Of a stretch of DNA of 37,943 nt, positions 30,552 to 37,459 are shown in pieces. Origin of the DNA: a virus; the IMG/VR virus record IMGVR_UViG_3300036854_000076, positions 1-37,943 of that record. One strand, given 5' to 3'. Both the position numbers and the translations under genes were made by a program. How positions within the stretch are numbered: position 1 is the first letter of the stretch; the number at the start of each line of letters is the position of its first letter. The notes under the pieces were generated by a model. It was not told the DNA's origin and ran no database searches. It saw nothing but the letters and a program-made list of their open reading frames with translations.

Positions 30552-30616
30552 TTGCAGTGCAGACGGGCAGCGGCAATCAAGCCGCCAGTAGCGAGTCGGA
30601 GGTCGAGAACCAATGA
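30536..30616 (+). CDS. Leaderless 26-aa leader ORF of the early operon
   Basis: GTG at 30536 is 6 bases after the -10 box, matching the geometry of the other leaderless genes. The ORF of 26 codons ends in TGA that overlaps the next ATG by four bases (ATGA, 30613-30616). The peptide is polar and Ser/Glu-rich without recognisable motif. It mirrors the 13-aa leader on the opposite side of the divergent promoters. Confidence 0.4.
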   Translation: MPGEHLAVQTGSGNQAASSESEVENQ

Positions 30617-30792
30617 CCAAAAAGCATTTCGAGTATGCCGCTCAGGCGGTGCAGCTGTACCAGACGGAGGCAGACCGCGACATACTAGTCAACTTCCTAG
30701 TCCAGCTATTCGCGCGGTTCGCCCCGTCCTTCGATAACGGCCGCTTCCGCCGCGCCTGCGTCCCCGGCGCGAACGTGAGGGCACGGTCATGA
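30613..30792 (+). CDS. Small early protein, 59 aa
   Basis: ATG with GGAGG about 9 bases upstream and also coupled to the leader ORF. Helical N-terminal half (FEYAAQAVQLYQTEADRD) and a hydrophobic-aromatic centre (ILVNFLVQLFARFAPSF), basic end. This pattern is frequent in small phage early proteins that interact with host enzymes. No family assigned. Confidence 0.6.
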   Translation: MTKKHFEYAAQAVQLYQTEADRDILVNFLVQLFARFAPSFDNGRFRRACVPGANVRARS

Positions 30793-30917
30793 CGGATACT
30801 GACCGCCACTCAGACGAGTGCAACAAAGCGAACGATCGCAGCGCCATCGAAGTCTGCATCTGCGGCAAGCTCGCCGCCTACCGCGCCGCACGGCGCGAGA
30901 ACGAGACGGAGGTGTAG
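30789..30917 (+). CDS. Tiny Cys-containing protein, 42 aa
   Basis: ATGA overlap with the previous stop. Contains one Cys early and a C-x-C pair (EVCICG), perhaps a metal site; the C-terminal part is helical and charged. Supported by tight packing in the operon, function unknown. Confidence 0.5.
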   Translation: MTDTDRHSDECNKANDRSAIEVCICGKLAAYRAARRENETEV

Positions 30918-30919
30918 CG

Positions 30920-31021
30920 ATGGCTCTTAACGACTCATGGACGTGTGCGCGCTGCGGCACAACGTGGTTGTGGCGCTACTTCGTGTCGTGCCCGGGTTGC
31001 CCGGGCCGACGAACTAACTAA
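30920..31021 (+). CDS. Zinc-ribbon micro-protein, 33 aa
   Basis: Starts 3 bases after the previous stop with GGAGGTGTAGCG as ribosome site. Two C-x2-C pairs (CARC and CPGC) separated by 15 residues with aromatic residues between them form a minimal zinc ribbon. Such small ribbons often bind nucleic acid or host RNA polymerase. No name can be given. Confidence 0.55.
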   Translation: MALNDSWTCARCGTTWLWRYFVSCPGCPGRRTN

Positions 31022-31055
31022 CCGGCGCCCCGCGCGCCTTAACGAGGAGACTCCA

Positions 31056-31241
31056 ATGGACCGACACAGCAGCTACACCAACGGCTACCGCTTCGCGACG
31101 GCCTACGCCCGCGCGCACGGCCTCGCGACTCTACTCCGTACCCTTTCCCGCGACGTCGAGCGGATGACGGACGACGTCCAGCGGCCCTACCTCGCCGGCG
31201 AGGTCGACGCGGCGATTGCGATCGCGCAGGGGGCGCGATGA
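31056..31241 (+). CDS. Hypothetical early protein, 61 aa
   Basis: ATG with a GAGGAG ribosome site. Helical, with Tyr-rich start (SSYTNGYRFATAYARAHGLA) and an acidic C-terminal helix. No recognised family. Four-base overlap with the next gene. Confidence 0.58.
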   Translation: MDRHSSYTNGYRFATAYARAHGLATLLRTLSRDVERMTDDVQRPYLAGEVDAAIAIAQGAR

Positions 31242-31447
31242 CGCGCAAGAAGATCGCGCCCTTCCGTGTCGGCCTACTCGACTGGCACACACGCGACCTT
31301 AGCGGGCACGGCGACCACGAAGACGGCTCTAGCGAAGGCTACTTCACCGGCGAGGTCGACACGTGGGGCAAGCGAACGTTCCAGCCCTTGCACGGTCCTA
31401 CGCTCTACCTGTTCCCCGACGAGCTGACTGAGTGGCAGCCCCACTAG
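31238..31447 (+). CDS. Hypothetical early protein, 69 aa
   Basis: ATGA-coupled to the previous gene. A His/Asp-rich central segment (WHTRDLSGHGDHEDGS) could bind metal; the C-terminus has a strand-rich YLFPDELTEW. No family recognised. Confidence 0.55.
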   Translation: MTRKKIAPFRVGLLDWHTRDLSGHGDHEDGSSEGYFTGEVDTWGKRTFQPLHGPTLYLFPDELTEWQPH

Positions 31448-31458
31448 GCCCCTGCGGT

Positions 31459-31482
31459 GTCCCCGCTCACCCGGGCGGGGAC
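31459..31482 (+). terminator. Perfect 8-bp hairpin between early genes
   Basis: GTCCCCGC (31459-31466) and GCGGGGAC (31475-31482) with an 8-base loop, 12 bases after the stop at 31447. No T-run follows, so it may attenuate or protect RNA rather than terminate fully. Confidence 0.45.
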
Positions 31483-31515
31483 GACGGAGCGGCTTGCTCC
31501 AGAAGGAGAACGTGC

Positions 31516-31857
31516 ATGCACTGGAACGACTACCGTGCCGACGCGCCGCAAGACAGCGAGCAGTGGGCAATGAGCGATCGCGGCTGGCTATTTCTCGACC
31601 CGCACGAGCACCCGGACTATGAGTCACTCCACTGGCGTGATGACGTGCCGCTCTGTGTCGGCAACTACCTGCACTACGAAGATCGTGGGTACCACGCGGT
31701 TGCGTACGTCTTCCGCTCAACGGTCGCCGGCTTCCCGAACCAGCGGCTTAGCATGCCGGAACACTGGTACACGACAGCGCAAGAGGCTCGCGCAGCTGTC
31801 GTGCGCCAAGTGCTTGCCGCCCTACGCCCAATCGAGGGCATACAAGCCGCTCTGTAG
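31516..31857 (+). CDS. Hypothetical protein, 113 aa
   Basis: ATG at 31516 has AGAAGGAG upstream; a longer in-frame form from 31432 would cover the hairpin. Rich in Tyr, Trp and His, with a mixed alpha/beta look (VGNYLHYEDRGYHAVAYVF) and a C-terminal helix (AREARAAVV-like, QVLAALRP). Slightly more AT-rich than its neighbours. No family recognised. Confidence 0.6.
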   Translation: MHWNDYRADAPQDSEQWAMSDRGWLFLDPHEHPDYESLHWRDDVPLCVGNYLHYEDRGYHAVAYVFRSTVAGFPNQRLSMPEHWYTTAQEARAAVVRQVLAALRPIEGIQAAL

Positions 31858-31903
31858 CCTAACACCAAGACACGCGGCACGGACGCTGCGGAAAGGAACG
31901 TCT

Positions 31904-32134
31904 GTGCCCGCATCTCGACACGACGCAACTGACCCAATCAACGGGTGGTCGGACGAGCGGGGGCGCCCGCCGGCCGAGAGGGAGACGTTAGAGGACTACC
32001 GGGCCCGACACGAGGAAGCGTGCGGCGGGACGTTCCGCGAGGAATACGTGCGCGGCCGCTTCGCTGGAACGGGGCACTACCGGTACGTCTGCGACGACTG
32101 CAAGGAGAGCTATGGAACCGACAGCAGCGGCTAG
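31904..32134 (+). CDS. Small protein with C-terminal Cys pair, 76 aa
   Basis: GTG at 31904 follows AAAGGAACG; upstream codons of the frame lie inside the preceding gene and are not supported. The sequence is Arg/Glu-rich (ERETLEDYRARHEEACGG) and ends with YVCDDCKESYG, a single C-x2-C knuckle. Overlaps the following zinc-ribbon gene by 23 bases. Function unknown. Confidence 0.5.
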   Translation: MPASRHDATDPINGWSDERGRPPAERETLEDYRARHEEACGGTFREEYVRGRFAGTGHYRYVCDDCKESYGTDSSG

Positions 32135-32333
32135 CAATGGGACGTCCGACATAGTGATCGAAGCGACCATCTGCAAGGGACCGCCGCACGGGCCGCACCG
32201 CAACCCGTGCCACCTCGACGAGGCCCGCTGCTCGCTCTGCGGCCGGACGCGCCCGCACACGATCCGGCGGCTGAACCGGGAGAGGCGGCCGGTGCTATGT
32301 GACAAGTGCCATAGCGAGGAGCAACCCCGCTGA
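32112..32333 (+). CDS. Zinc-ribbon protein, 73 aa
   Basis: AAGGAG precedes the ATG. The C-terminal half carries CSLCG and CDKCH, two knuckles about 20 residues apart around RRLNRERR, so a nucleic-acid-binding zinc ribbon is likely. Its TGA overlaps the CTG start of the recombinase downstream (CTGA), which suggests coupled translation. Confidence 0.6.
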   Translation: MEPTAAASNGTSDIVIEATICKGPPHGPHRNPCHLDEARCSLCGRTRPHTIRRLNRERRPVLCDKCHSEEQPR

Positions 32334-33220
32334 CGCCGGTCGACATTTACCTCGGGACCCTCGCGCCGTCCTCGCGCCGCGTCATCATCAGCGACCTCAA
32401 CAGGCTCGCCCAGGATGCCTTTCCTGGCGCATTAGAGCCGGTTACAGACCTTCCATGGGACACTCTAGGGGTAGACCACTGGGTCGCCGTCCGGGAGGCC
32501 GTAGCGCGCGCCTACGCGCCGGCAACGGCTAACCGGATGCTCGCCGCCGCCAAGGGTGTCATCCGCGCCACCTGGCGTGCCGGCCTCGTCACATGGGACG
32601 TCCAACTGCGCCTCCTCGCCTCGCTGCCGGCGGTCCGCGGCGGCCGGGTCACCAGGGGGCGAGCCCTGACCTGGCACGAGTTCGAGAAGCTACTCGCCGC
32701 CGCCAGGGGGTACGAGGAGCGGGCCCTCCTAGCGACCCTCGCAGGTGCGGGGTGCCGGCGGGCCGAGGTCCTCGCCCTGACCTGGGACCGGTTCACCCGC
32801 CACGATCGGACGTTCTACCTTCGGGTCCTCGGGAAGGGGAACAAGGAGCGCCGGCTGCGGGTCCCGTCGTGGGTCGCGAGCGCCCTCTCGTCGTGGCGGA
32901 CCCGCTGCCCCGACCGCGAGCGCATCTTCCGGTGGCGGAACACCGACAGCGTCCGCGACGTCGTCGTCGCCAGCGCCGCTCGAGCCGGCCTCGGCCCGCT
33001 CGCGCCGCACGACATGCGCCGGACGTTCTACGCCCTCTGCTGCCGGAGCGGGATGAGGGACCGGGACATCCAGCGGGCGATGGGGCACGCGTCGATCTCG
33101 ACGACGATGAAGTACGACCGCAGAGGAGACGAGGAGGCTCTTGCCGAGATGTCCCGGCTAGATAGCCTCGCCGCCGATGGTGCCGCAGGGGCACCGCTTG
33201 ACACCAAGCGGCGCCGCTGA
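32330..33220 (+). CDS. Second tyrosine recombinase (XerC/D-like), 296 aa, probable CTG start
   Basis: Full-length XerC/D-type recombinase. Core-binding N-terminal domain (residues ~1-100), catalytic R143 (AGCRRAEVLAL), K169/K172 (GKGNKERR), H227-x-x-R230 (PHDMRR), H253 (MGHASISTT) and nucleophile Y262 (MKYDR). No ATG, GTG or TTG exists in frame between the upstream in-frame stop and ATG 32537, which would delete most of the N-terminal domain. CTG at 32330 gives the complete protein, has GAGGAG 9 bases upstream and overlaps the previous stop as CTGA. It could resolve genome dimers, act at a second att site, or control excision. The stop is in the next promoter. Confidence 0.85.
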   Translation: MTPVDIYLGTLAPSSRRVIISDLNRLAQDAFPGALEPVTDLPWDTLGVDHWVAVREAVARAYAPATANRMLAAAKGVIRATWRAGLVTWDVQLRLLASLPAVRGGRVTRGRALTWHEFEKLLAAARGYEERALLATLAGAGCRRAEVLALTWDRFTRHDRTFYLRVLGKGNKERRLRVPSWVASALSSWRTRCPDRERIFRWRNTDSVRDVVVASAARAGLGPLAPHDMRRTFYALCCRSGMRDRDIQRAMGHASISTTMKYDRRGDEEALAEMSRLDSLAADGAAGAPLDTKRRR

Positions 33221-33226
33221 TACACT
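33179..33226 (+). promoter_or_regulatory. Promoter/operator at the end of recombinase 2
   Basis: TTGACA (33198-33203), 17-base spacer, TACACT (33221-33226). Operator hexamers: GGTGCC (33179), GGCACC (33190) and GACACC (33200), the last two 10 bp apart and embedding the -35; CCGCTT-N6-AAGCGG (33194-33211) is a further palindrome. Identical core CACCGCTTGACAC occurs at the integrase and lipoprotein promoters. Here the first gene is leadered, about 55 bases downstream. Confidence 0.62.
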
Positions 33227-33286
33227 TCTCCTGCCCGACAAGCTAGCGAGCCGCCACGGACGGCCCCTCGCACAGAGGAGACCGCC

Positions 33287-33478
33287 GTGAGCGACAGCAA
33301 CACCGGACTCGACTACTGGCAGCGCCGCGACCGCTGGGCGGACGTCGGGCGGCAGATCAGCGCCCTCCGCCTCGCCGCGAAAGCGCGCGGCCTCAAGCTC
33401 GAGGAGATGCCGGACGCGGCCGCGCTCCTCGAGGAGTTCAAGCGACTAGGACGCGAGCTCGACAGGCACACCCGATGA
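33287..33478 (+). CDS. Hypothetical helical protein, 63 aa
   Basis: GTG start with AGAGGAG upstream. Basic, helical (VGRQISALRLAAKARGLKLEEM, LLEEFKRLGRELDRH). Small regulatory or DNA-binding role possible, none shown. First gene after the regulated promoter. Confidence 0.6.
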   Translation: MSDSNTGLDYWQRRDRWADVGRQISALRLAAKARGLKLEEMPDAAALLEEFKRLGRELDRHTR

Positions 33479-33714
33479 CCCCGGCCCGCTACGTCGTGCC
33501 CGGCGAGGTCGTCGTCGCGCTCGCCGGCTGCCTCTCCCAGGCGTTCGACGGCGTCGCGATCGCCGCTCTCGCCGGCCAGGAGGGGAACGCCGACGCCTTG
33601 GCGGTCGCCCTCAGGTACACGCACGTCCGCCTAGACTGCATCTACGAGTCGCTGCTCGCCGTCGTAACCGAGCAGCCACCGGAGGAGACACATGGACCCG
33701 AGAGAGCTTGCTGA
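33475..33714 (+). CDS. Hypothetical protein, 79 aa
   Basis: ATGA overlap with the gene before. Hydrophobic-helical segments (VVALAGCLSQAFDGVAIAAL) with no clear membrane topology. No family recognised. Its last 23 bases overlap the next gene. Confidence 0.55.
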   Translation: MTPARYVVPGEVVVALAGCLSQAFDGVAIAALAGQEGNADALAVALRYTHVRLDCIYESLLAVVTEQPPEETHGPERAC

Positions 33715-33865
33715 GGACTTGAAGGACGCCGTCGAGACTGGCCGGGCGCTCCGGTACATCGACGGCTTCGACGGCGCGGACTGGGGCCACGGCGACGCCG
33801 ACTTCTTCATTCGGACGGAGCGGGACGGGACGTTCCTCGTGACGGTGTCGAAGGTGGCGGAGTGA
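33692..33865 (+). CDS. Hypothetical acidic protein, 57 aa
   Basis: ATG with GGAGGAG upstream, inside the end of the previous gene. Acidic N-terminal helix (PRELAEDLKDAVETGRAL) followed by a likely beta hairpin (DFFIRTERDGTFLVTV). No family recognised. Confidence 0.58.
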   Translation: MDPRELAEDLKDAVETGRALRYIDGFDGADWGHGDADFFIRTERDGTFLVTVSKVAE

Positions 33866-33999
33866 CTGCGGTAAGCGTGGGTGCTCTCGTCACAGCCGGC
33901 ATCGTCGCGGCTCTCGGCGTCGTTGGTTTGGTAGGACTCTTCGCAATTCCACCAATCGCGCACTACTGGGTCAAGTGGACGAAGCGGTGGCCGATCTGA
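33862..33999 (+). CDS. Small membrane protein, 45 aa
   Basis: GTGA overlap with the previous gene. One strongly hydrophobic helix (about residues 5-30) then a basic, Trp-containing end (HYWVKWTKRWP). It overlaps the primase-helicase start by 13-25 bases. Role unknown. Confidence 0.5.
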   Translation: MTAVSVGALVTAGIVAALGVVGLVGLFAIPPIAHYWVKWTKRWPI

Positions 34000-35762
34000 C
34001 TACCCTCGACCACGCCCGCGCCTACGTCGCCCGGGGCTGGAGCGTCATCCCGCTCGTCCCGGGTACGAAGCGGCCGGCCGTCGAGCTGCGGCCGTTCCTT
34101 ACTGGTGAGGTTCGGCTGTCTGAGACGGACGCAGTTAGCTGGTGGGAGTGGCGGCCGACACCATACGGCATCGGCATCATCTGCGGCCGACCCTCGGGCG
34201 GGCTCGTCGTGGTCGATGTCGACCCGAGGAACGGCGGCGACATGGAGGCGACCGCCAGCGAGGTCAGGACCGACTACGCGGTGTCTACCCCGAGCGGCGG
34301 CCTCCACCTCTATACGTGCGCGCTCGGTCCGGTCGCCAAGGGGAAGACGGGCCGCCCCGGCGTCGACCGACAGGGGGACGGCGGGTACGTCGTCGCGCCG
34401 CCGACCGTCCTTGAGCATGGCGTGTACAACGTCATCCGGGACGGCGACCTTGGCGACTTCAACCTCGCCCCGGCGTGGGTTCGGGAGCGCCCGGCGCCAG
34501 GGGCGATCCCGGACAGCGGCGCGCTGTGGGTAGCGGAGACCCTCGCCGGCCCCGCCTCCGTCGAGCCCGGCACGCAGGAGGAGACCCTCACCCGCCTCGC
34601 CTGGTGGGCCGCCGGCTCGCTTGACCGGGACATCGCCGAGGCCGTCCTCTGGCGGTTCGCGCAGGGGCTGACCCTCGGCAACCCGAGTGACCCGTGGACG
34701 ATAGCGCATGTGCGCCAGAAGCTCGACTCGGCGTTCGCCAAGCGCGAGCCGGTCGTAGTCGTCCAGGGCTCCGGCTCCCAGTCCACGGGCCGTCCACAGT
34801 CCACTCCCCCTCACGGGGGAGATGGACTGGTGTACTGGCCTGCCGACGTACTGAAATCCCTCTGCAACCTGGAGTTTCCCGAGCAAAAATGGGTAGTTGA
34901 GGACTTCGTCGCCCCCGGAGCCTTCACCGAGGTCATCGGCAAGGTCAAGAAGGGGAAATCGACCCTCGTCTACCAGCTAATCCGTGCAGTCGTGCAAGGT
35001 TCCGACTTCCTCGGCCGGGCCTGCGCCGCGTCCCCCGTCGTCCTCCTGACCGAGCAGGCGGGGAGCTCCTTGAAGGCGACCCTGGAGCGGGCCGGCCTCG
35101 TCGGGCCCCTCCCCGTCGTCGTCGTCCAGAAGGCTGGGCTCGCCGCCCTCGGCACCTGGCCGGAGGCGATCGCCCGCGTCGTCGACCTCGCCGAGTGGCT
35201 CGGCTCAAGGCTGATCGTCGTCGACACGCTCTCCCGGCTCGCCCGCCTCGCCGGCGACGCCGAGAACAAGGCCGGCTCCGTCGCGATCCTCGAGCCCTTC
35301 GAGCGGGCGCGCTCACTAGGGATCGCCTGCGTCTTCGTCCGCCACGCGCGCAAGGGCGTCTCCGGCGAGGTCGACGACATCGCGGACGCGGCCCGGGGCT
35401 CGAGCGCGATCACCGGCGACATGGACGTGGTGATCCGCCTCCGCCCGCACCGGACGGAGGACGTCCGGGTCCTCTCCTGGGAGAGCCGGCTCACGGACGA
35501 CCCGGACGACCTGGCGCTGCGCTACATCGACGGCCGCTACGAGGTCGTCGACATGCCGGACTCCGAGGCGCGGGTCGAGCACGACGGGAGGGTCGGCGCG
35601 ATGCGGGCGGCGCTCGCCGGCGGCGCCCGGACGTACCCCGAGCTCCTCCGCGCCCTCGGCTGGGGCTCACGGAGCACGATCGCCAAGTACAAGAAGATCG
35701 TCGAGGACGGCGAGCCGCTGCCGGCGCCGCCCGACCCGACGAACGGGAGGGTCAAGCTGTGA
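33975..35762 (+). CDS. Primase-polymerase / helicase fusion, 595 aa
   Basis: N-terminal bifunctional prim-pol domain: GWSVIPLVPGTKRP, catalytic acidic pair in VVVDVDPRNGG (D81, D83), and STPSGGLHLY with H111, then GGYVVAPPT. The C-terminal half is a RepA/AAA_25-type ATPase: Walker A GKVKKGKS (residues ~322-329), Walker B LIVVDTLSRL and a later FVRHARKG. The protein should prime and unwind phage DNA at replication. GTG 33975 or GTG 33987 could be the start; both overlap the preceding gene. The C-terminus may add a small winged-helix-like segment. Confidence 0.88.
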   Translation: MDEAVADLTTLDHARAYVARGWSVIPLVPGTKRPAVELRPFLTGEVRLSETDAVSWWEWRPTPYGIGIICGRPSGGLVVVDVDPRNGGDMEATASEVRTDYAVSTPSGGLHLYTCALGPVAKGKTGRPGVDRQGDGGYVVAPPTVLEHGVYNVIRDGDLGDFNLAPAWVRERPAPGAIPDSGALWVAETLAGPASVEPGTQEETLTRLAWWAAGSLDRDIAEAVLWRFAQGLTLGNPSDPWTIAHVRQKLDSAFAKREPVVVVQGSGSQSTGRPQSTPPHGGDGLVYWPADVLKSLCNLEFPEQKWVVEDFVAPGAFTEVIGKVKKGKSTLVYQLIRAVVQGSDFLGRACAASPVVLLTEQAGSSLKATLERAGLVGPLPVVVVQKAGLAALGTWPEAIARVVDLAEWLGSRLIVVDTLSRLARLAGDAENKAGSVAILEPFERARSLGIACVFVRHARKGVSGEVDDIADAARGSSAITGDMDVVIRLRPHRTEDVRVLSWESRLTDDPDDLALRYIDGRYEVVDMPDSEARVEHDGRVGAMRAALAGGARTYPELLRALGWGSRSTIAKYKKIVEDGEPLPAPPDPTNGRVKL

Positions 35763-35965
35763 CGTCGCCATGCGGGCACGGAGACTTCTGGAGCTACCAC
35801 GGGGAGGGCGAAGCGGAGTGTTGCGCGGTCTGTGACGACTGGCGATGGGGCTTTCGGTGGTTTGCGGCCGCGGTCGCCGTTACAGCTCTCTTTCAGTGGA
35901 CGGAGCAGCACGGCGAGCTCTGGCACCTGACCGACGCGATTAGCACTGGAGCGTGCCGCTTATGA
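35759..35965 (+). CDS. Small Cys/Trp-rich protein with hydrophobic segment, 68 aa
   Basis: GTGA overlap with the helicase stop. N-terminus has C-x-H and ECCAVCDDW, resembling a zinc site, followed by a hydrophobic stretch (WFAAAVAVTALFQW) that could span the membrane. Function unknown. Confidence 0.52.
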   Translation: MTSPCGHGDFWSYHGEGEAECCAVCDDWRWGFRWFAAAVAVTALFQWTEQHGELWHLTDAISTGACRL

Positions 35966-36240
35966 TCGCGCGCCCCCTCACCTCCCCGTTCCCCATGGTG
36001 CCGCTCCGGGACCTCCCCGGCTACCGCAAGGAGGGGTGGGCCCGGGCCGGGTCAGTAATCGTCCTGTGCCGCGGCGCTGGTCGCGCCAGCGATCGTCGAA
36101 AGCGAAAGGCCGCTAGTATTCTGTCGCGGCGCGCCTTGCACCGGCTGAACGTCCGTCTCGGGGGCCGCTGCTGGGGATGCGCCGGCACCACGCCCGGCCT
36201 GGGCCGGAACTATAATGGAGGTGTTCGTGGCGAGGCGTAA
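35962..36240 (+). CDS. Doubtful ORF, about 92 aa
   Basis: ATG overlaps the preceding stop (ATGA), which supports translation starting here. The first ~30 residues look reasonable (PFPMVPLRDLPGYRKEG) but the rest is Arg/Gly-rich without clear structure and the end overlaps the next gene by 14-26 bases. It might be a real gene, or a frameshift-shortened one followed by non-coding sequence (36060-36210). A TATAAT hexamer at 36211 could be a promoter for the following gene, though no good -35 is seen. Confidence 0.35.
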   Translation: MIARPLTSPFPMVPLRDLPGYRKEGWARAGSVIVLCRGAGRASDRRKRKAASILSRRALHRLNVRLGGRCWGCAGTTPGLGRNYNGGVRGEA

Positions 36241-36475
36241 GCTCCCGCGCGTCGAGATCACCTGGCGCGACGCCGTGACCTTCGGCGAGCCGTTCAAGAT
36301 CGACGAGGTCGCCGAGCGCGCCCTCCTCGCCGAGCGTCACACGACTGGGTACCTCGTCTACCAGGACGCGGAGCGCGTCGTCCTCGCCCAGACGCTCGAC
36401 CCGGAGGACGACGAGGTCGACGACCTGACCGTGATCCCCGCGCCGTGGATACGGCGCAGAAAGAGGAAGAACTGA
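36227..36475 (+). CDS. Hypothetical protein, 82 aa
   Basis: GTG at 36227 is preferred because GGAGG ends 5 bases before it; ATG 36215 lies upstream of that site. The sequence is alpha/beta with VEITWRDAV, an acidic C-terminal segment (LDPEDDEVDDLTVIP) and a basic tail (RRRKRKN). The pattern resembles small phage proteins that handle a regulated, strand-paired domain, but no name can be given. TGATG coupling to the next gene. Confidence 0.62.
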   Translation: MARRKLPRVEITWRDAVTFGEPFKIDEVAERALLAERHTTGYLVYQDAERVVLAQTLDPEDDEVDDLTVIPAPWIRRRKRKN

Positions 36476-36801
36476 TGCCGAAGCTCGAGACCCTGCGCGC
36501 CAAGATCGGCGCGACCATCCTCGACGTGTTCCGTCCGGGGTGGGCCGACGAGATCGACCTGGACAGGCTGGACCTAGCCGACTGCTACTCGTGCGTGCTG
36601 GGGCAGATGTTCGGGGAATACGGTGAGGGGGCCGATCAGCTGTTCGCGATGCGGGCAGACGAAGACGAGATAGAGCGCGCGGCCTACGAGGCCGGGTTCA
36701 CAGCTGATCCCGTCACCGCACTGCGCCGCGGCGGGCGCCGGCTCAACTATGGCAACCTCACGAAGGCGTGGCGCCGCGAGATCGAGAAGAGGGCTGCCTA
36801 G
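36475..36801 (+). CDS. Hypothetical protein, 108 aa
   Basis: ATG shares one base with the preceding stop and follows AGAGGAAGAAC. Acidic, helical protein with CYSCVLGQMFGEY near residue 40 and a basic end. A YGNLTKAWRREI C-terminus. No family recognised. Confidence 0.58.
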   Translation: MPKLETLRAKIGATILDVFRPGWADEIDLDRLDLADCYSCVLGQMFGEYGEGADQLFAMRADEDEIERAAYEAGFTADPVTALRRGGRRLNYGNLTKAWRREIEKRAA

Positions 36802-37020
36802 GTGCCGACGTTCAAGATAAGTGGCCAGCCCGCTAACGTCTGGATACCGCGCGAGCGACTCCTCCACATGGAGAGCGCCGCCGGCGGACTCAGCACGTTC
36901 GTCCGGTTCCTCGCTCTGACGCCGAAGGGCGAGCAGCTCGGGACCGTCGAGGTCGAGGGCCGCTGCGAGGTCCTCGGCGCCGCCGTCGACAGCGGGACGC
37001 CTACGGAGGTGGGACAATGA
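36802..37020 (+). CDS. Hypothetical protein, 72 aa
   Basis: GTG directly after the previous TAG. Beta-rich (FKISGQPANVWIP, STFVRFLALTPKGEQLGTVEVEG). No family recognised. Overlaps the next gene by four bases. Confidence 0.58.
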   Translation: MPTFKISGQPANVWIPRERLLHMESAAGGLSTFVRFLALTPKGEQLGTVEVEGRCEVLGAAVDSGTPTEVGQ

Positions 37021-37256
37021 AGGTGACGCACGGCATCCACGTCACGTTCACCGAGGACCGGGGTGACGGCGGCGTGGCCGAGGCGGCCCGGTACGTCGGA
37101 GCCTGGGCCGGTTGCGTCCCGCGCAGCGCTGCATGGAAAGCCCTGGTGCGGACGATTCCCGGATTCGACGACCTCGGCGACGACGAGGACGAGTATGCAG
37201 CTGCGTACGAACAGGCTCTCCGGTTGCTGATCGACCGGCTGCTACCGGAGGGTTGA
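37017..37256 (+). CDS. Hypothetical acidic protein, 79 aa
   Basis: ATGA overlap at the start, TGATG at the end. Contains an acidic loop (FDDLGDDEDEYAAAYEQAL) typical of small phage helper proteins. No family recognised. Confidence 0.58.
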   Translation: MKVTHGIHVTFTEDRGDGGVAEAARYVGAWAGCVPRSAAWKALVRTIPGFDDLGDDEDEYAAAYEQALRLLIDRLLPEG

Positions 37257-37459
37257 TGGGCCGCGGCGACCGCTTCCAGCAGCCGAGCTTCACCGTCCCG
37301 ATGCCTCCCGGTGTCGAGGCGTGGCCGTTCGGGGCGCGCCCGGTCCGGGCCTACTGCCCGCTCTGCGACCGGCCGCTCGACTTCTGCGACTGTTCGAGGT
37401 CCCAACAGCGGCGGGTAGCCGCTCAGACGCGGCCCGCGGGCCGCAAGGAGAATACGTGA
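37256..37459 (+). CDS. Small zinc-motif protein, 67 aa
   Basis: ATG overlaps the preceding TGA; a longer in-frame form would lie inside it. The C-terminal half has YCPLCDRPLDFCDC, a two-knuckle Cys motif (C-x2-C ... C-x-C). Possible zinc-binding or host-interaction protein. Confidence 0.55.
   Translation: MGRGDRFQQPSFTVPMPPGVEAWPFGARPVRAYCPLCDRPLDFCDCSRSQQRRVAAQTRPAGRKENT

Noticed and set aside
36211-36216. Perfect TATAAT before the gene at 36227
   Set aside because: No -35 at proper distance and the hexamer partly overlaps the ribosome site, so a promoter is not supported.
36052-36297. Minus-strand ORF of 81 aa antisense to the 35962-36475 region
   Set aside because: Its start lies within a well-supported plus-strand gene and it would be the only leftward gene in the early operon.
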